Below, piece after piece: positions 18,606 through 25,697 of a stretch of DNA of 64,000 nt. The position numbers were made by a program, and so were the translations under genes. Positions within the stretch are counted from its first letter, which is position 1. Each line of letters opens with the position of its first letter. Source of the DNA: Candidatus Omnitrophota bacterium (GTDB lineage: Bacteria > Omnitrophota > Gorgyraeia > Duberdicusellales > 4484-171); NCBI GenBank assembly GCA_023227945.1, contig JALOCC010000006.1:1-64000 (forward strand). Reading direction: 5' to 3'. The notes below the pieces were generated by a model. That model was not told where the DNA came from, did no database searches, and saw only the letters and a program-made list of their open reading frames with translations.

Positions 18606-18700
18606 TCTAACGCGAATTCTCGCGAATAAATTCATTCGCGTAAATTCGCGTTTATACCTTAAATCTACAAAGGTATAAATTCGCGGTAATTCGCGTTGTA
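18590..18700. repeat. Family B repeat, copy 1 (CGCGAAT word)
   Basis: Contains several CGCGAAT and ATTCGCG words and the family's inner hairpin TTTATACCTT…AAGGTATAAA. Other copies: 28147-28261, 29249-29354, 36717-36846, 60659-60771. It overlaps the end of the pseudouridine synthase gene and lies directly upstream of the sigma factor. Confidence 0.85.
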
Positions 18701-18709
18701 AAAATAATT

Positions 18710-18735
18710 GTAACTTTTTGCCCCCTTCACGCGTT
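18710..18735 (+). promoter_or_regulatory. Possible ECF-type promoter for the sigma/anti-sigma operon
   Basis: GTAACTTT (-35-like, from 18710) and CGTT (-10-like, 18732-18735) are 17 bases apart, close to the GGAAC…CGTT pattern used by many ECF sigma factors. It ends only seven bases before the sigma gene, implying a leaderless or near-leaderless message. Autoregulation is inferred. Confidence 0.3.
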
Positions 18736-18742
18736 AAATACT

Positions 18743-19330
18743 ATGCAGGAAAACATGAGAAAAGATGAGGAAATTATGATGGAGTATAAGGCTGGTAGCG
18801 TTAGCGCGCTTGAAGAAATCTTTCAGAGATACAAAAAACCCATACTAAATTACGCTTTTAAGCTCTTATCTAGTTTTGCTGACGCCGAAGATGTAGTTGG
18901 CGAAGTTTTTTATATACTAACCTTACGTAAAGATAGCTATGAGCCGGTTGCCAAGTTTTCTACCTGGATTTATACAATTGCCCATAATGTTGCAATTGAT
19001 AGGATTAGAAGAAGAAAAAGAATATTTTTCTTCTGGCAAAAAAAGGATAAAGATGGCACCTCTTACGCGGAACTGGATATACCTGATACGCGGTTTATGC
19101 CAGATAATGATGCAGAGGAGAACGATATTTCCTGTTACGTTAAAAAAGCCATTGATAAATTGCCTTTCCAGTTAAAAGAAGCAATTGTCTTACGGCAGTA
19201 TCATAATCTAAGCTATGAAGAGATAGGCGCGGTTTTAAATTGTTCGTTAAGTAAAGTAAAAATCCTTATTTTTAGAGCAAAGGAGTGCCTGCGCAAAGAG
19301 CTTTTGCCTTATATGGAGGAAATCCGATGA
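18743..19330 (+). CDS. ECF-type RNA polymerase sigma factor
   Basis: A 195-residue protein with region 2 (about residues 15-90, including DAEDVVGEVF and the FSTWIYTIAHNVAIDRIRRRKR motif) and region 4 (about 135-190, LPFQLKEAIVLRQYHNLSYEEIGAVL). Regions 1 and 3 are absent, as in ECF sigma factors. Its stop overlaps the start of the anti-sigma gene (ATGA), so the two are translationally coupled. Several ATGs near the 5' end are possible starts; M1 at 18743 or M4 at 18752 look best. The signal is presumably sensed by the membrane anti-sigma protein. Confidence 0.9.
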   Translation: MQENMRKDEEIMMEYKAGSVSALEEIFQRYKKPILNYAFKLLSSFADAEDVVGEVFYILTLRKDSYEPVAKFSTWIYTIAHNVAIDRIRRRKRIFFFWQKKDKDGTSYAELDIPDTRFMPDNDAEENDISCYVKKAIDKLPFQLKEAIVLRQYHNLSYEEIGAVLNCSLSKVKILIFRAKECLRKELLPYMEEIR

Positions 19331-20688
19331 TATTCATCCATTCAAAAATAAAAAAATTAATTTCCGCTTATTTAGATAACGAAGTAAGCGAAAAAGAAAA
19401 GAATCTGGTAGAAGAACACCTTAAAAAATGTACTTTCTGCAGGAAGTACTATGAAGGCTTACAAAAACTTTCTTCTACTTTAGGTAAATATCAGGAAGAA
19501 GAATTATCGCCTGATTTAGAGCAACGGATAAAGAATAACTTTTTAGGGAAGAAATACAAGGGGGTGGCTAAAATGAAGAACAAAAAACTGATAGTCGGTA
19601 TCAGTTCCGGGGCTTTGGCTATCCTTCTAATGTTTGTGTTTGTGGGCCATATGCAGACTTACCTAAGACGTTCGATGCAGGGCAGAGTTCACGATACAGC
19701 AATGGAACTTTCCGGAGCAAAAGAATATGACTCAACAAACGGGCGGGTTAGATTTGAGAACTATGTTGGTGGGTCTGGCAAGCAATATTCTTCGGGGTTA
19801 ACTTCCTCTGTGCAATATCAAAATTCGTCTAAAAAAATTAAATCCGTGGATAAGGAAATATTGAGAGGGATGAATGGTTCATCTGCCGAATGGGAAAGTG
19901 GCGGGCATACTAGGGCTGATTATAACAAGCCGCTTTCTGTTACAGCTATTGAAAGTTCGGCGCAAGAAGGGCCTATTGTGATAGTTGAGCCGTATCTTCC
20001 AGCTACAGGCAAGGAAGATAAATTAATCCGTAACGCAGACGCAACCTTAGAAGTAGAAAATATCCAGAAAGTCTATGATGAGATAGTAAAAATCGGAAAG
20101 GGGAAAAATGGTTATCTTGCCGCAGCTAATTTTAATGAATCAGCAAACGGCAGGGTTAGCGCGCAGATTATATTACGCGTGCCAAAAGAAAAATTCGAAG
20201 AAACCATTGATGAGGTGAGGAAGCTTGGACAGGTAAAAAGATTTGACATTAAAAGCATTGATGTGTCGCAGGATTACAACGCTCTTGTGTCAGAACTTAA
20301 CACCATAAAGACGGTTTACGACAAAATCGCGGAGAAACTTAAGGAAAAGAAAACAGATATTCAAGCGGCAATCAGGCTTGAATCTGAACTTACGCCAATT
20401 GCAAAACGCATAGCGGCTATAAGAAATAAGATTTCCGAATATGACAATCTTATTTCTGTATCCACAATTACAATTAACCTTTACGAGGTTTCCTGGAAGT
20501 TAATGATTCAGGAAAGCGTCAAGGAAACAAAACAGCGCTTTGTTGCGTTTGTTTCAAGCCTGCTTAAGAATTCAATAACTTTGCTTCCGCTATTGGTAAT
20601 AATTTGCGTGGTCGTTATAGTTTGCGTTGTGTTAACAAAAAAATTGGTCCGCGCAATTAAAAACATTTTTACCAAAAAAACTTCGTAA
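19327..20688 (+). CDS. Anti-sigma factor with zf-HC2 zinc finger and DUF4349 domain
   Basis: The start at 19327 overlaps the sigma gene stop and gives a 453-residue protein. Residues 1-45 are an anti-sigma zinc finger (His31-x3-Cys35-x2-Cys38). A membrane segment at about 92-112 is followed by an extracytoplasmic Gly/Ser-rich stretch and a DUF4349 domain (RNADATLEVENIQKVYDEI onwards, with a coiled coil near ELNTIKTVYDKIAEKL), then a final membrane helix before the Lys-rich tail. The design suggests an envelope sensor that holds the sigma factor. The zinc finger and DUF4349 on one chain, facing opposite sides of the membrane, is the notable feature. Confidence 0.85.
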   Translation: MIFIHSKIKKLISAYLDNEVSEKEKNLVEEHLKKCTFCRKYYEGLQKLSSTLGKYQEEELSPDLEQRIKNNFLGKKYKGVAKMKNKKLIVGISSGALAILLMFVFVGHMQTYLRRSMQGRVHDTAMELSGAKEYDSTNGRVRFENYVGGSGKQYSSGLTSSVQYQNSSKKIKSVDKEILRGMNGSSAEWESGGHTRADYNKPLSVTAIESSAQEGPIVIVEPYLPATGKEDKLIRNADATLEVENIQKVYDEIVKIGKGKNGYLAAANFNESANGRVSAQIILRVPKEKFEETIDEVRKLGQVKRFDIKSIDVSQDYNALVSELNTIKTVYDKIAEKLKEKKTDIQAAIRLESELTPIAKRIAAIRNKISEYDNLISVSTITINLYEVSWKLMIQESVKETKQRFVAFVSSLLKNSITLLPLLVIICVVVIVCVVLTKKLVRAIKNIFTKKTS

Positions 20689-20717
20689 ATATTCCTGCAT
20701 GATAAGCGTTCCTGCCT

Positions 20718-20751
20718 GCAGGGAAGGCCGAAAGGCCTTCCCTGCGTTTTT
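20718..20751 (+). terminator. Rho-independent terminator after the anti-sigma gene
   Basis: A perfect 12-base stem (gcagggaaggcc / ggccttccctgc) with a GAAA loop followed by gttttt. It closes the sigma/anti-sigma operon. Confidence 0.88.
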
Positions 20752-20777
20752 AAAACCAAATATATTTTTAATCGGGG

Positions 20778-20805
20778 TTTACAATAGCAAGGTTTTTGAT
20801 ATAAT
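20778..20805 (+). promoter_or_regulatory. Sigma-70-type promoter for the NSS transporter
   Basis: TTTACA (20778-20783), a 16-base spacer and TATAAT (20800-20805), just after the terminator and about 75 bases before the transporter start. Confidence 0.6.
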
Positions 20806-20810
20806 TTTTT

Positions 20811-20876
20811 AATACGAATTACCACGAATTCATTCGCGGTAATTCGTCCCCTTAATTCGTGGATATTCGTGTATAA
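20811..20876. repeat. Family B-like repeat (CGAATT word)
   Basis: ACGAATT direct copies and AATTCGT inverted copies alternate, with CATTCGCGG in the centre. Related in wording to 33831-33984. It forms the 5' leader of the transporter message. Confidence 0.7.
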
Positions 20877-20879
20877 AAT

Positions 20880-22454
20880 ATGAGACAAAAATGGGCTTCT
20901 AAAATCGGTATCATTCTTGCGGTTGCCGGTTCTGCTATTGGCCTGGGAAACTTTTTAAGGTTTCCTTCTCAAGCGGCAGCTAACGGCGGTGGAGCGTTTA
21001 TGATACCTTATTTTATTTCTTTTCTTCTTTTAGGCATACCGCTTATGTGGATTGAATGGGCAATAGGCAGATACGGTGGGTTTTTCGGCCATGGCACCGC
21101 ACCCTTGATTTTTAACCGGCTTTGGCAGCATCGTGCTTCAAAATATTTCGGCGCGATAGGGGTATTCGGGCCGCTTGCAATATTTATCTATTATATTTAT
21201 ATCGAAAGCTGGCTTTTAGGTTACGCTTTTTATTCTCTTAAAGGAACGTTTATGCAGTTTTCAGCCCAAACAGACGCGGTTGATTTTTTACATAAATATC
21301 AGGGGGTAACCACAAAAAATTTTTTTCTTATAACCTATCTTTTTTTTGTTCTTACTTTTATCGTCAATTTTACTATTATATATAAAGGAATAAAAGGCGG
21401 GATTGAAAGGTTGTGCAAGCTGGCCTTGCCGCTTCTTCTTATTTTCGCGGTTATTATTGTAATAAGAGTAACTACGCTGGGAGCTCCTATAAAGGGACAT
21501 CCAGACTGGAACATATTAAATGGGTTTGGTTTCTTGTGGAACCCTGATTTTAGCGCTCTTTTAAATGCTAAAGTATGGCTTGCGGCCGCCGGCCAGATTC
21601 TTTTTACTTTAAGTGTGGGGATAGGCGTTATCATAACCTATGCCAGTTATCTTTCAAAAGGCGACGATATAGTTTTGTCCGGGCTTACAGCATCTTCTTT
21701 AAATGAATTTGCCGAAGTTATTCTGGGCGGCTCAATTATAATACCTTTGGCTTTTGTTTTTTTCGGTGGTAGTGGAGCGCAGGAAATAGCTCGTAGCGGA
21801 AGTTTCAATATAGGTTTTGTTTCTATGCCGTTAATTTTTTCAAAAATAAATTATGGAATGGTTTTTTCTTTTTTGTGGTTTTTTCTTTTATTCCTGGCCG
21901 GGCTCACCTCAAGCATATCGCTTTTAGAGCCGGCAGTTGCATTTTTGTGTGATGACTTGGGCATCTCTCGCAAAAAAGCTGTTTCGATTTTGGGAGTGGC
22001 CAGTTTTTTAATCTGCCAGTTTCCTATATTTTTCCTCGCCAGGGGCGTTGTAGATGAAATTGATTTTTGGGCTGGCTCTTTTTTTCTTGTGGTCTTTGCA
22101 TTTATTGAGTGTATATTATTTGTGTGGATTTTTGGAATAGACAAAGCCTGGGATGAAATTCATCATGGGGCCGAGCTTAATATCCCGCGTTTTTATAAAT
22201 TTATTATAAAATACATTACACCATTATTTTTGATTTTTATACTTGGATTTTGGTTCTTTCAGCAGGCAGTACCGACCTTTTTACTTAAAGGGGTAGCAAA
22301 AGAAAATATCCCTTATGTTTTAGCCACTCGTGCAGGATTGTTAATTCTTTTTGTAATCATCGCAATGCTGGTGCGTAAAGCGCATAAAAAATCAATGAGG
22401 CAGTCCCGACAAAGACGGGACGTAGCCAAATTTGACCCCCGCGCCAACTTTTAG
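20880..22454 (+). CDS. Neurotransmitter:sodium symporter (SNF/NSS) family transporter
   Basis: A 524-residue, roughly 12-helix transporter that would couple uptake of an amino acid to sodium. The N-terminal family signature is clear (KIGIILAVAGSAIGLGNFLRFP, NGGGAFMIPY), with the unwound TM1 and TM6 regions typical of LeuT-like proteins. The last 18 residues (RQSRQRRDVAKFDPRANF) are encoded by a hairpin sequence (22403-22421), so the natural C-terminus may have been replaced. A tiny MetS-like subunit follows at 22537. The substrate is not predictable. Confidence 0.9.
   Translation: MRQKWASKIGIILAVAGSAIGLGNFLRFPSQAAANGGGAFMIPYFISFLLLGIPLMWIEWAIGRYGGFFGHGTAPLIFNRLWQHRASKYFGAIGVFGPLAIFIYYIYIESWLLGYAFYSLKGTFMQFSAQTDAVDFLHKYQGVTTKNFFLITYLFFVLTFIVNFTIIYKGIKGGIERLCKLALPLLLIFAVIIVIRVTTLGAPIKGHPDWNILNGFGFLWNPDFSALLNAKVWLAAAGQILFTLSVGIGVIITYASYLSKGDDIVLSGLTASSLNEFAEVILGGSIIIPLAFVFFGGSGAQEIARSGSFNIGFVSMPLIFSKINYGMVFSFLWFFLLFLAGLTSSISLLEPAVAFLCDDLGISRKKAVSILGVASFLICQFPIFFLARGVVDEIDFWAGSFFLVVFAFIECILFVWIFGIDKAWDEIHHGAELNIPRFYKFIIKYITPLFLIFILGFWFFQQAVPTFLLKGVAKENIPYVLATRAGLLILFVIIAMLVRKAHKKSMRQSRQRRDVAKFDPRANF
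22403..22421. repeat. Short hairpin element inside the 3' end of the transporter gene
   Basis: GTCCCG / CGGGAC separated by seven bases, followed by a second stem (cccgc…gcggg) spanning the stop codon at 22452. Such GC hairpins recur in spacers of this window (33880, 60128). Here it encodes the protein tail. Confidence 0.6.
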
Positions 22455-22536
22455 CGGGGATTAATTCGCACTATTATTTTTCCTACGCGACTACCTACGG
22501 CAGGCAGTTTGGAAAAATAATGTGTTCATTAAAAGA

Positions 22537-22644
22537 ATGACTATAGCTGGCTGGATTTTTTTAATAATTTCCTGGGTGAGCATATTGATGCTCGTGATTT
22601 TTTGCATTTACGGGGTCTTCAAAGAACCGTATAAGGATCTATAA
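22537..22644 (+). CDS. MetS-like NSS transporter small subunit
   Basis: A 35-residue protein, MTIAGWIFLIISWVSILMLV then IFCIYGVFKEPYKDL. It is a single transmembrane helix with a short charged tail, as in the MetS/MtsS-type small subunits encoded beside bacterial NSS transporters. The location right after the NSS gene supports this. An in-frame GTG at 22522 is an alternative start. The beta-lactamase-like gene begins one base after its stop. Confidence 0.65.
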   Translation: MTIAGWIFLIISWVSILMLVIFCIYGVFKEPYKDL

Positions 22645-23544
22645 ATGTTTAAAAGAAAGCGTATTATATTGGCTTTTTTTTCAATTGTTTTCTTGGCATC
22701 TTTTTGCCTTTATTTTATATACACCGAAACTGTTTCTTGCGCTCAAAATTATAAATCTTTCGCAGCGCTTGAAGATAAAGTAGCCACAATCGCAAAAGGG
22801 TTTAGCGGAGAGTATTCTTATATAATCAAGGATATAGAAAAGCCTTACTGTGAAATATCCCGCAATGAAAATAAAATGTTTCCCGCGGCAAGCGTCATAA
22901 AACTGCCCATAGCTGCGGTAGCTTTTAATGCAGCCAAAGAAGGAAAGGTTTCGCTTTCTCAGAAATTTACAATCACTGCGAAAGATATCACCGGAGGCTC
23001 GGGAATAATAAAAACAATGCAGCCGCCCGTGGTCTTAACCTTTCAGGAAATTATCGAAACAATGATTGTAAATAGCGATAATACTGCAACCAACAAGATT
23101 ATTGATATTTTAGGCTATAAATATCTAAACAGAGGATTTAGGGAACTAGGCTTGAGGCGAACGGTTATCAAGCGCAAAATGATGGATTTTTCGAATAGGA
23201 AACATGGAGTTGAAAATTATACCAGCGTGTCAGACATAGTTTTTCTTTTAGAGAAAATCTATAAAGGAAAACTTATCGATAAAGAATCTTCACAAATGAT
23301 ACTGTCGTTTCTGGGCAAGCAAAAGATTAATGACCGTATCCCGCGGTATCTGCCTAAAAATGTAAAAGTTGCTCATAAAACCGGCCTTGAGAGGGGTGTG
23401 GTGCATGATGCCGGAATTATTTTTTCTTCAAGGGGCGATTGCGTAGTTTGTGTTTTTACTAAAAAAGTGAAGGACTACAGTAAGGCAAAGAAATTCATCG
23501 CCCGCCTTTCCTTGGCAACGTATAATAATTTACGTGAACAATGA
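22645..23544 (+). CDS. Class A beta-lactamase-fold serine hydrolase
   Basis: A 299-residue protein with an N-terminal hydrophobic export signal. The penicillin-recognising motifs are present: Ser83-x2-Lys86 (SVIK), SDN at 144-146 and KTG at 245-247. The omega-loop Glu-x2-x-Asn of true class A enzymes is not clear; the region reads GVENYTSVSD, as in beta-lactamase-related hydrolases. It could be a beta-lactamase, a DD-peptidase or a peptidoglycan amidohydrolase-type enzyme in the envelope. Start ATG 22645 abuts the small subunit stop. Confidence 0.82.
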   Translation: MFKRKRIILAFFSIVFLASFCLYFIYTETVSCAQNYKSFAALEDKVATIAKGFSGEYSYIIKDIEKPYCEISRNENKMFPAASVIKLPIAAVAFNAAKEGKVSLSQKFTITAKDITGGSGIIKTMQPPVVLTFQEIIETMIVNSDNTATNKIIDILGYKYLNRGFRELGLRRTVIKRKMMDFSNRKHGVENYTSVSDIVFLLEKIYKGKLIDKESSQMILSFLGKQKINDRIPRYLPKNVKVAHKTGLERGVVHDAGIIFSSRGDCVVCVFTKKVKDYSKAKKFIARLSLATYNNLREQ

Positions 23545-23579
23545 TGTCGGATGGCAGATATCTTATACCATAAAAAAAT

Positions 23580-23882
23580 ATGTTTGTTTTAAGTAATTTT
23601 TTAATGTCCGTGGCGAATGTTTTAAATCTAATTCTGACTGTTTTATATTGGCTTATACTTATAAGGGCGTTAGTAAGTTGGGTAAGCCCGGATCCTTATA
23701 ACGCGATAGTTCAATTTTTATATAAGACTACGGAACCATTGCTTTACCCTATAAGAAAGTTTCTTCCGTTTAGCCTTAAGTTTGGCCTGGATATTTCACC
23801 TCTGATAGCATTTTTGATAATATTTTTCCTCAGGCAATTCCTGGTAGCTACGTTAGTTGATTGGGCAATTAGAGTTAAATAG
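23580..23882 (+). CDS. YggT family membrane protein
   Basis: A 100-residue protein with two hydrophobic helices separated by the conserved motif RALVSWVSPDPYNAIVQFLY followed by TEPLLYPIRKFLP. YggT proteins are linked to cell division, K+ homeostasis or membrane organisation, mostly by genetics. No convincing ribosome site precedes the ATG. It lies before the V-ATPase operon with a 187-base spacer between. Confidence 0.87.
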   Translation: MFVLSNFLMSVANVLNLILTVLYWLILIRALVSWVSPDPYNAIVQFLYKTTEPLLYPIRKFLPFSLKFGLDISPLIAFLIIFFLRQFLVATLVDWAIRVK

Positions 23883-24069
23883 TTTAAAACCCCAGGCCAG
23901 TATTTTCTATCCCCGGCATATTTAGCCTGCCAAATCCAAGCTTGCTTTTATTCCTATTGTAGGTAGAATATTTGATAATAGAAGTGGATTACTGAGGATT
24001 TAGTTAAGTTAATTAGCATTTATCTATGTAAGTTTGCGTGTATATTGACTTACAATAAAGAGGTATAAT

Positions 24070-24387
24070 ATGAAAGAGATTGTCAATGAAATCCTGAAAG
24101 AGGAAGAGGCAGCACGAAAAATAATTGAAAAAACAAAACTTGAGGCTGAAGGTATTATCACGGCTGCAAAAAATGAAGCTAAAAATTATATTGAAAAAGC
24201 GCAAGCAGACCTTAAGCAGCTTTTAGCTCAAAAGCAAGAAGCCGCAGAAAAACTTTTTTATGCAGAAAAGGAAAAGATTCTAAAAGAGACAGAACAAGAG
24301 TGCATCCGCTTACGAAAATCGAAAGAAAAAGATATTTCCGCCATTGCAAAAGCTTATTTTTCGCAGTTGATAAGTAAACCCCGTTAG
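24070..24387 (+). CDS. V/A-type ATPase coiled-coil stalk subunit (G/H type)
   Basis: A 105-residue, almost wholly helical coiled coil, rich in Glu, Lys and Ala (EILKEEEAARKIIEKTKLEA). It would dimerise with subunit E (28576) to form the peripheral stalk. It is the first gene of the ATPase operon, with AAAGAGG before the ATG. Its last codons (Lys-Pro-Arg-stop) coincide with the left arm of the family I repeat, so the natural C-terminus may have been slightly altered. Confidence 0.8.
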   Translation: MKEIVNEILKEEEAARKIIEKTKLEAEGIITAAKNEAKNYIEKAQADLKQLLAQKQEAAEKLFYAEKEKILKETEQECIRLRKSKEKDISAIAKAYFSQLISKPR

Positions 24388-24492
24388 AGAATTTTGTCTT
24401 TTAACGGGTGATTGCCTTGGCGGTGACATCAAGACACCGCTAGTTTATGGATGCTTGATACCGATTCTGTCGGTATTTTTCTCTAACGGGGT
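24378..24492. repeat. Family I inverted repeat between stalk and C subunits
   Basis: Arms ACCCCGTTAGAGAA (24378-24391) and TTCTCTAACGGGGT (24479-24492) are perfect mirrors. The right arm ends 13 bases before the subunit C start, so folding could hide the ribosome site. Exact arm copies recur at 60812-60898. Confidence 0.88.
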
Positions 24493-24505
24493 AAAAAAGA
24501 ATAAA

Positions 24506-25546
24506 ATGTTAGACCTTACCAAGTATTCCTTCGCAAACGCTAAGATTCGTGCAATGCTCTCCTACCTCATAGACGCGGATTATTTCAAGCGGCTAGTTGA
24601 AGCACAAGATTTTTACGAATTACTTGATTTTTTAAAGAAAACTTCCTATAAGGATATTGCCGAAAAGATTAACAGGGAAGAAGTAAATCTTGAACGTTTA
24701 GAGAAAGAATTAGTATTGAATGATTTGCATATATATAAAAAAGTCTACGGAATGCTTCCCACAAATACAGAAAAGAACTTCGTTGCTCTTTTAACTCAGC
24801 GTTTCGAAATAGATGAACTTAAGACAGTGCTTAGAATATGGCATAAGAAAATGGAAGTTGAGTTAAGTGATTACATTCTAGGAGAGAAAGTAATTTTTGA
24901 TATTGATTTCAAAAAGATTCTTTCCTGCCAGAATATAGAAGAGATAATACTCATACTTGATGAAACTTCTTACAAGAAGCCGCTCCTTACGGCAAAAGAC
25001 AGATTTAAGGAGAGAAACTCCACATTTTACCTTGAAAGCGCCCTGGATATAGATTATTACCAAAGGCTTATTCTATATTGCGAGAAATTATCTTCGTACG
25101 ATAAAAAGATTTCGCGCAAAATATTAGGCATAGAAATTGATATCGAAAATATAAACTCATTAATACGCTTAAGAAAATACTATTCGTTAAGTATGTCTGC
25201 GATGATGGATGTTGTTATTCCGGGCGGAGAAAAAATCGATAAAGACAGCGTAAGAAACTTTTATACAACCGACGGCCTTTCAAAAATAGTAGAAGGCGTT
25301 GCCCTTGGCCCGTATGCTAAAGTAAAAGAATTGGTTGAAGCAAATATATATTTTATCGAAAATTTCCTTTACGAAATTCTTTTAAGAGAGATAAGGCGTG
25401 TATTGGCGGGTTTTCCTTTTACGATCGGAACCATTATCGGATATTTAATATTAAAGCGCAGGGAAACTAAAAATCTTATTTCGTTAATCTACGCTAAAAG
25501 TTTGGGCGAAAAAAACGAAGATATATCGCATTTGATTGGAATTTAA
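24506..25546 (+). CDS. atpC: V/A-type ATPase subunit C (central stalk socket)
   Basis: A 346-residue, all-helical protein of the V-ATPase C/d family that couples the central rotor shaft to the membrane ring. The start at 24506 (MLDLTKYSFANAKIRAM) is preferred; an upstream in-frame ATG at 24455 would add 17 residues encoded by the family I repeat. Typical features are the repeated helical units and the C-terminal AGFPFTIGTIIGYLILKRRE, matching the family's PFxIGxxxAYLxLKExE region. It follows the coiled-coil subunit and precedes subunit I. Confidence 0.85.
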   Translation: MLDLTKYSFANAKIRAMLSYLIDADYFKRLVEAQDFYELLDFLKKTSYKDIAEKINREEVNLERLEKELVLNDLHIYKKVYGMLPTNTEKNFVALLTQRFEIDELKTVLRIWHKKMEVELSDYILGEKVIFDIDFKKILSCQNIEEIILILDETSYKKPLLTAKDRFKERNSTFYLESALDIDYYQRLILYCEKLSSYDKKISRKILGIEIDIENINSLIRLRKYYSLSMSAMMDVVIPGGEKIDKDSVRNFYTTDGLSKIVEGVALGPYAKVKELVEANIYFIENFLYEILLREIRRVLAGFPFTIGTIIGYLILKRRETKNLISLIYAKSLGEKNEDISHLIGI

Positions 25547-25560
25547 AACTAATGATTAAT

Positions 25561-25676
25561 GTAATAACCAATAACCAAGATACAATAACCAAACAAATCC
25601 CAATAACCAATAATCAATAACCAAATAATTCTTTTCTAAACCGTTTGGTTATTGGAAATTGGAGCTTGGTTATTTA
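25561..25676. repeat. Family C repeat, copy 1 (CCAATAACC word)
   Basis: Multiple CAATAACC/CCAATAAC words on the left and their inverses (GGTTATTGG, GGAAATTGGAGCTTGG) on the right make a large imperfect hairpin. A second copy with the same opening (accaataaccaagatacaat) is at 35717-35855. Confidence 0.85.
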
Positions 25677-25697
25677 TAAATTTTAAAGGACGAAAAC

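Noticed and set aside
20508..20888. 126-codon minus-strand frame
   Set aside because: It covers the end of the anti-sigma gene, the terminator and the promoter; no domain, and better explained as a shadow.
24045..24069. TTGACT and TATAAT before the V-ATPase operon as a promoter
   Set aside because: The spacer is 13 bases and the TATAAT touches the ATG, so it would not work as a usual sigma-70 promoter.
24455..24505. Upstream start for ATPase subunit C
   Set aside because: The added 17 residues are encoded by the family I repeat; MLDLTKYSFANAK is the family-like start.
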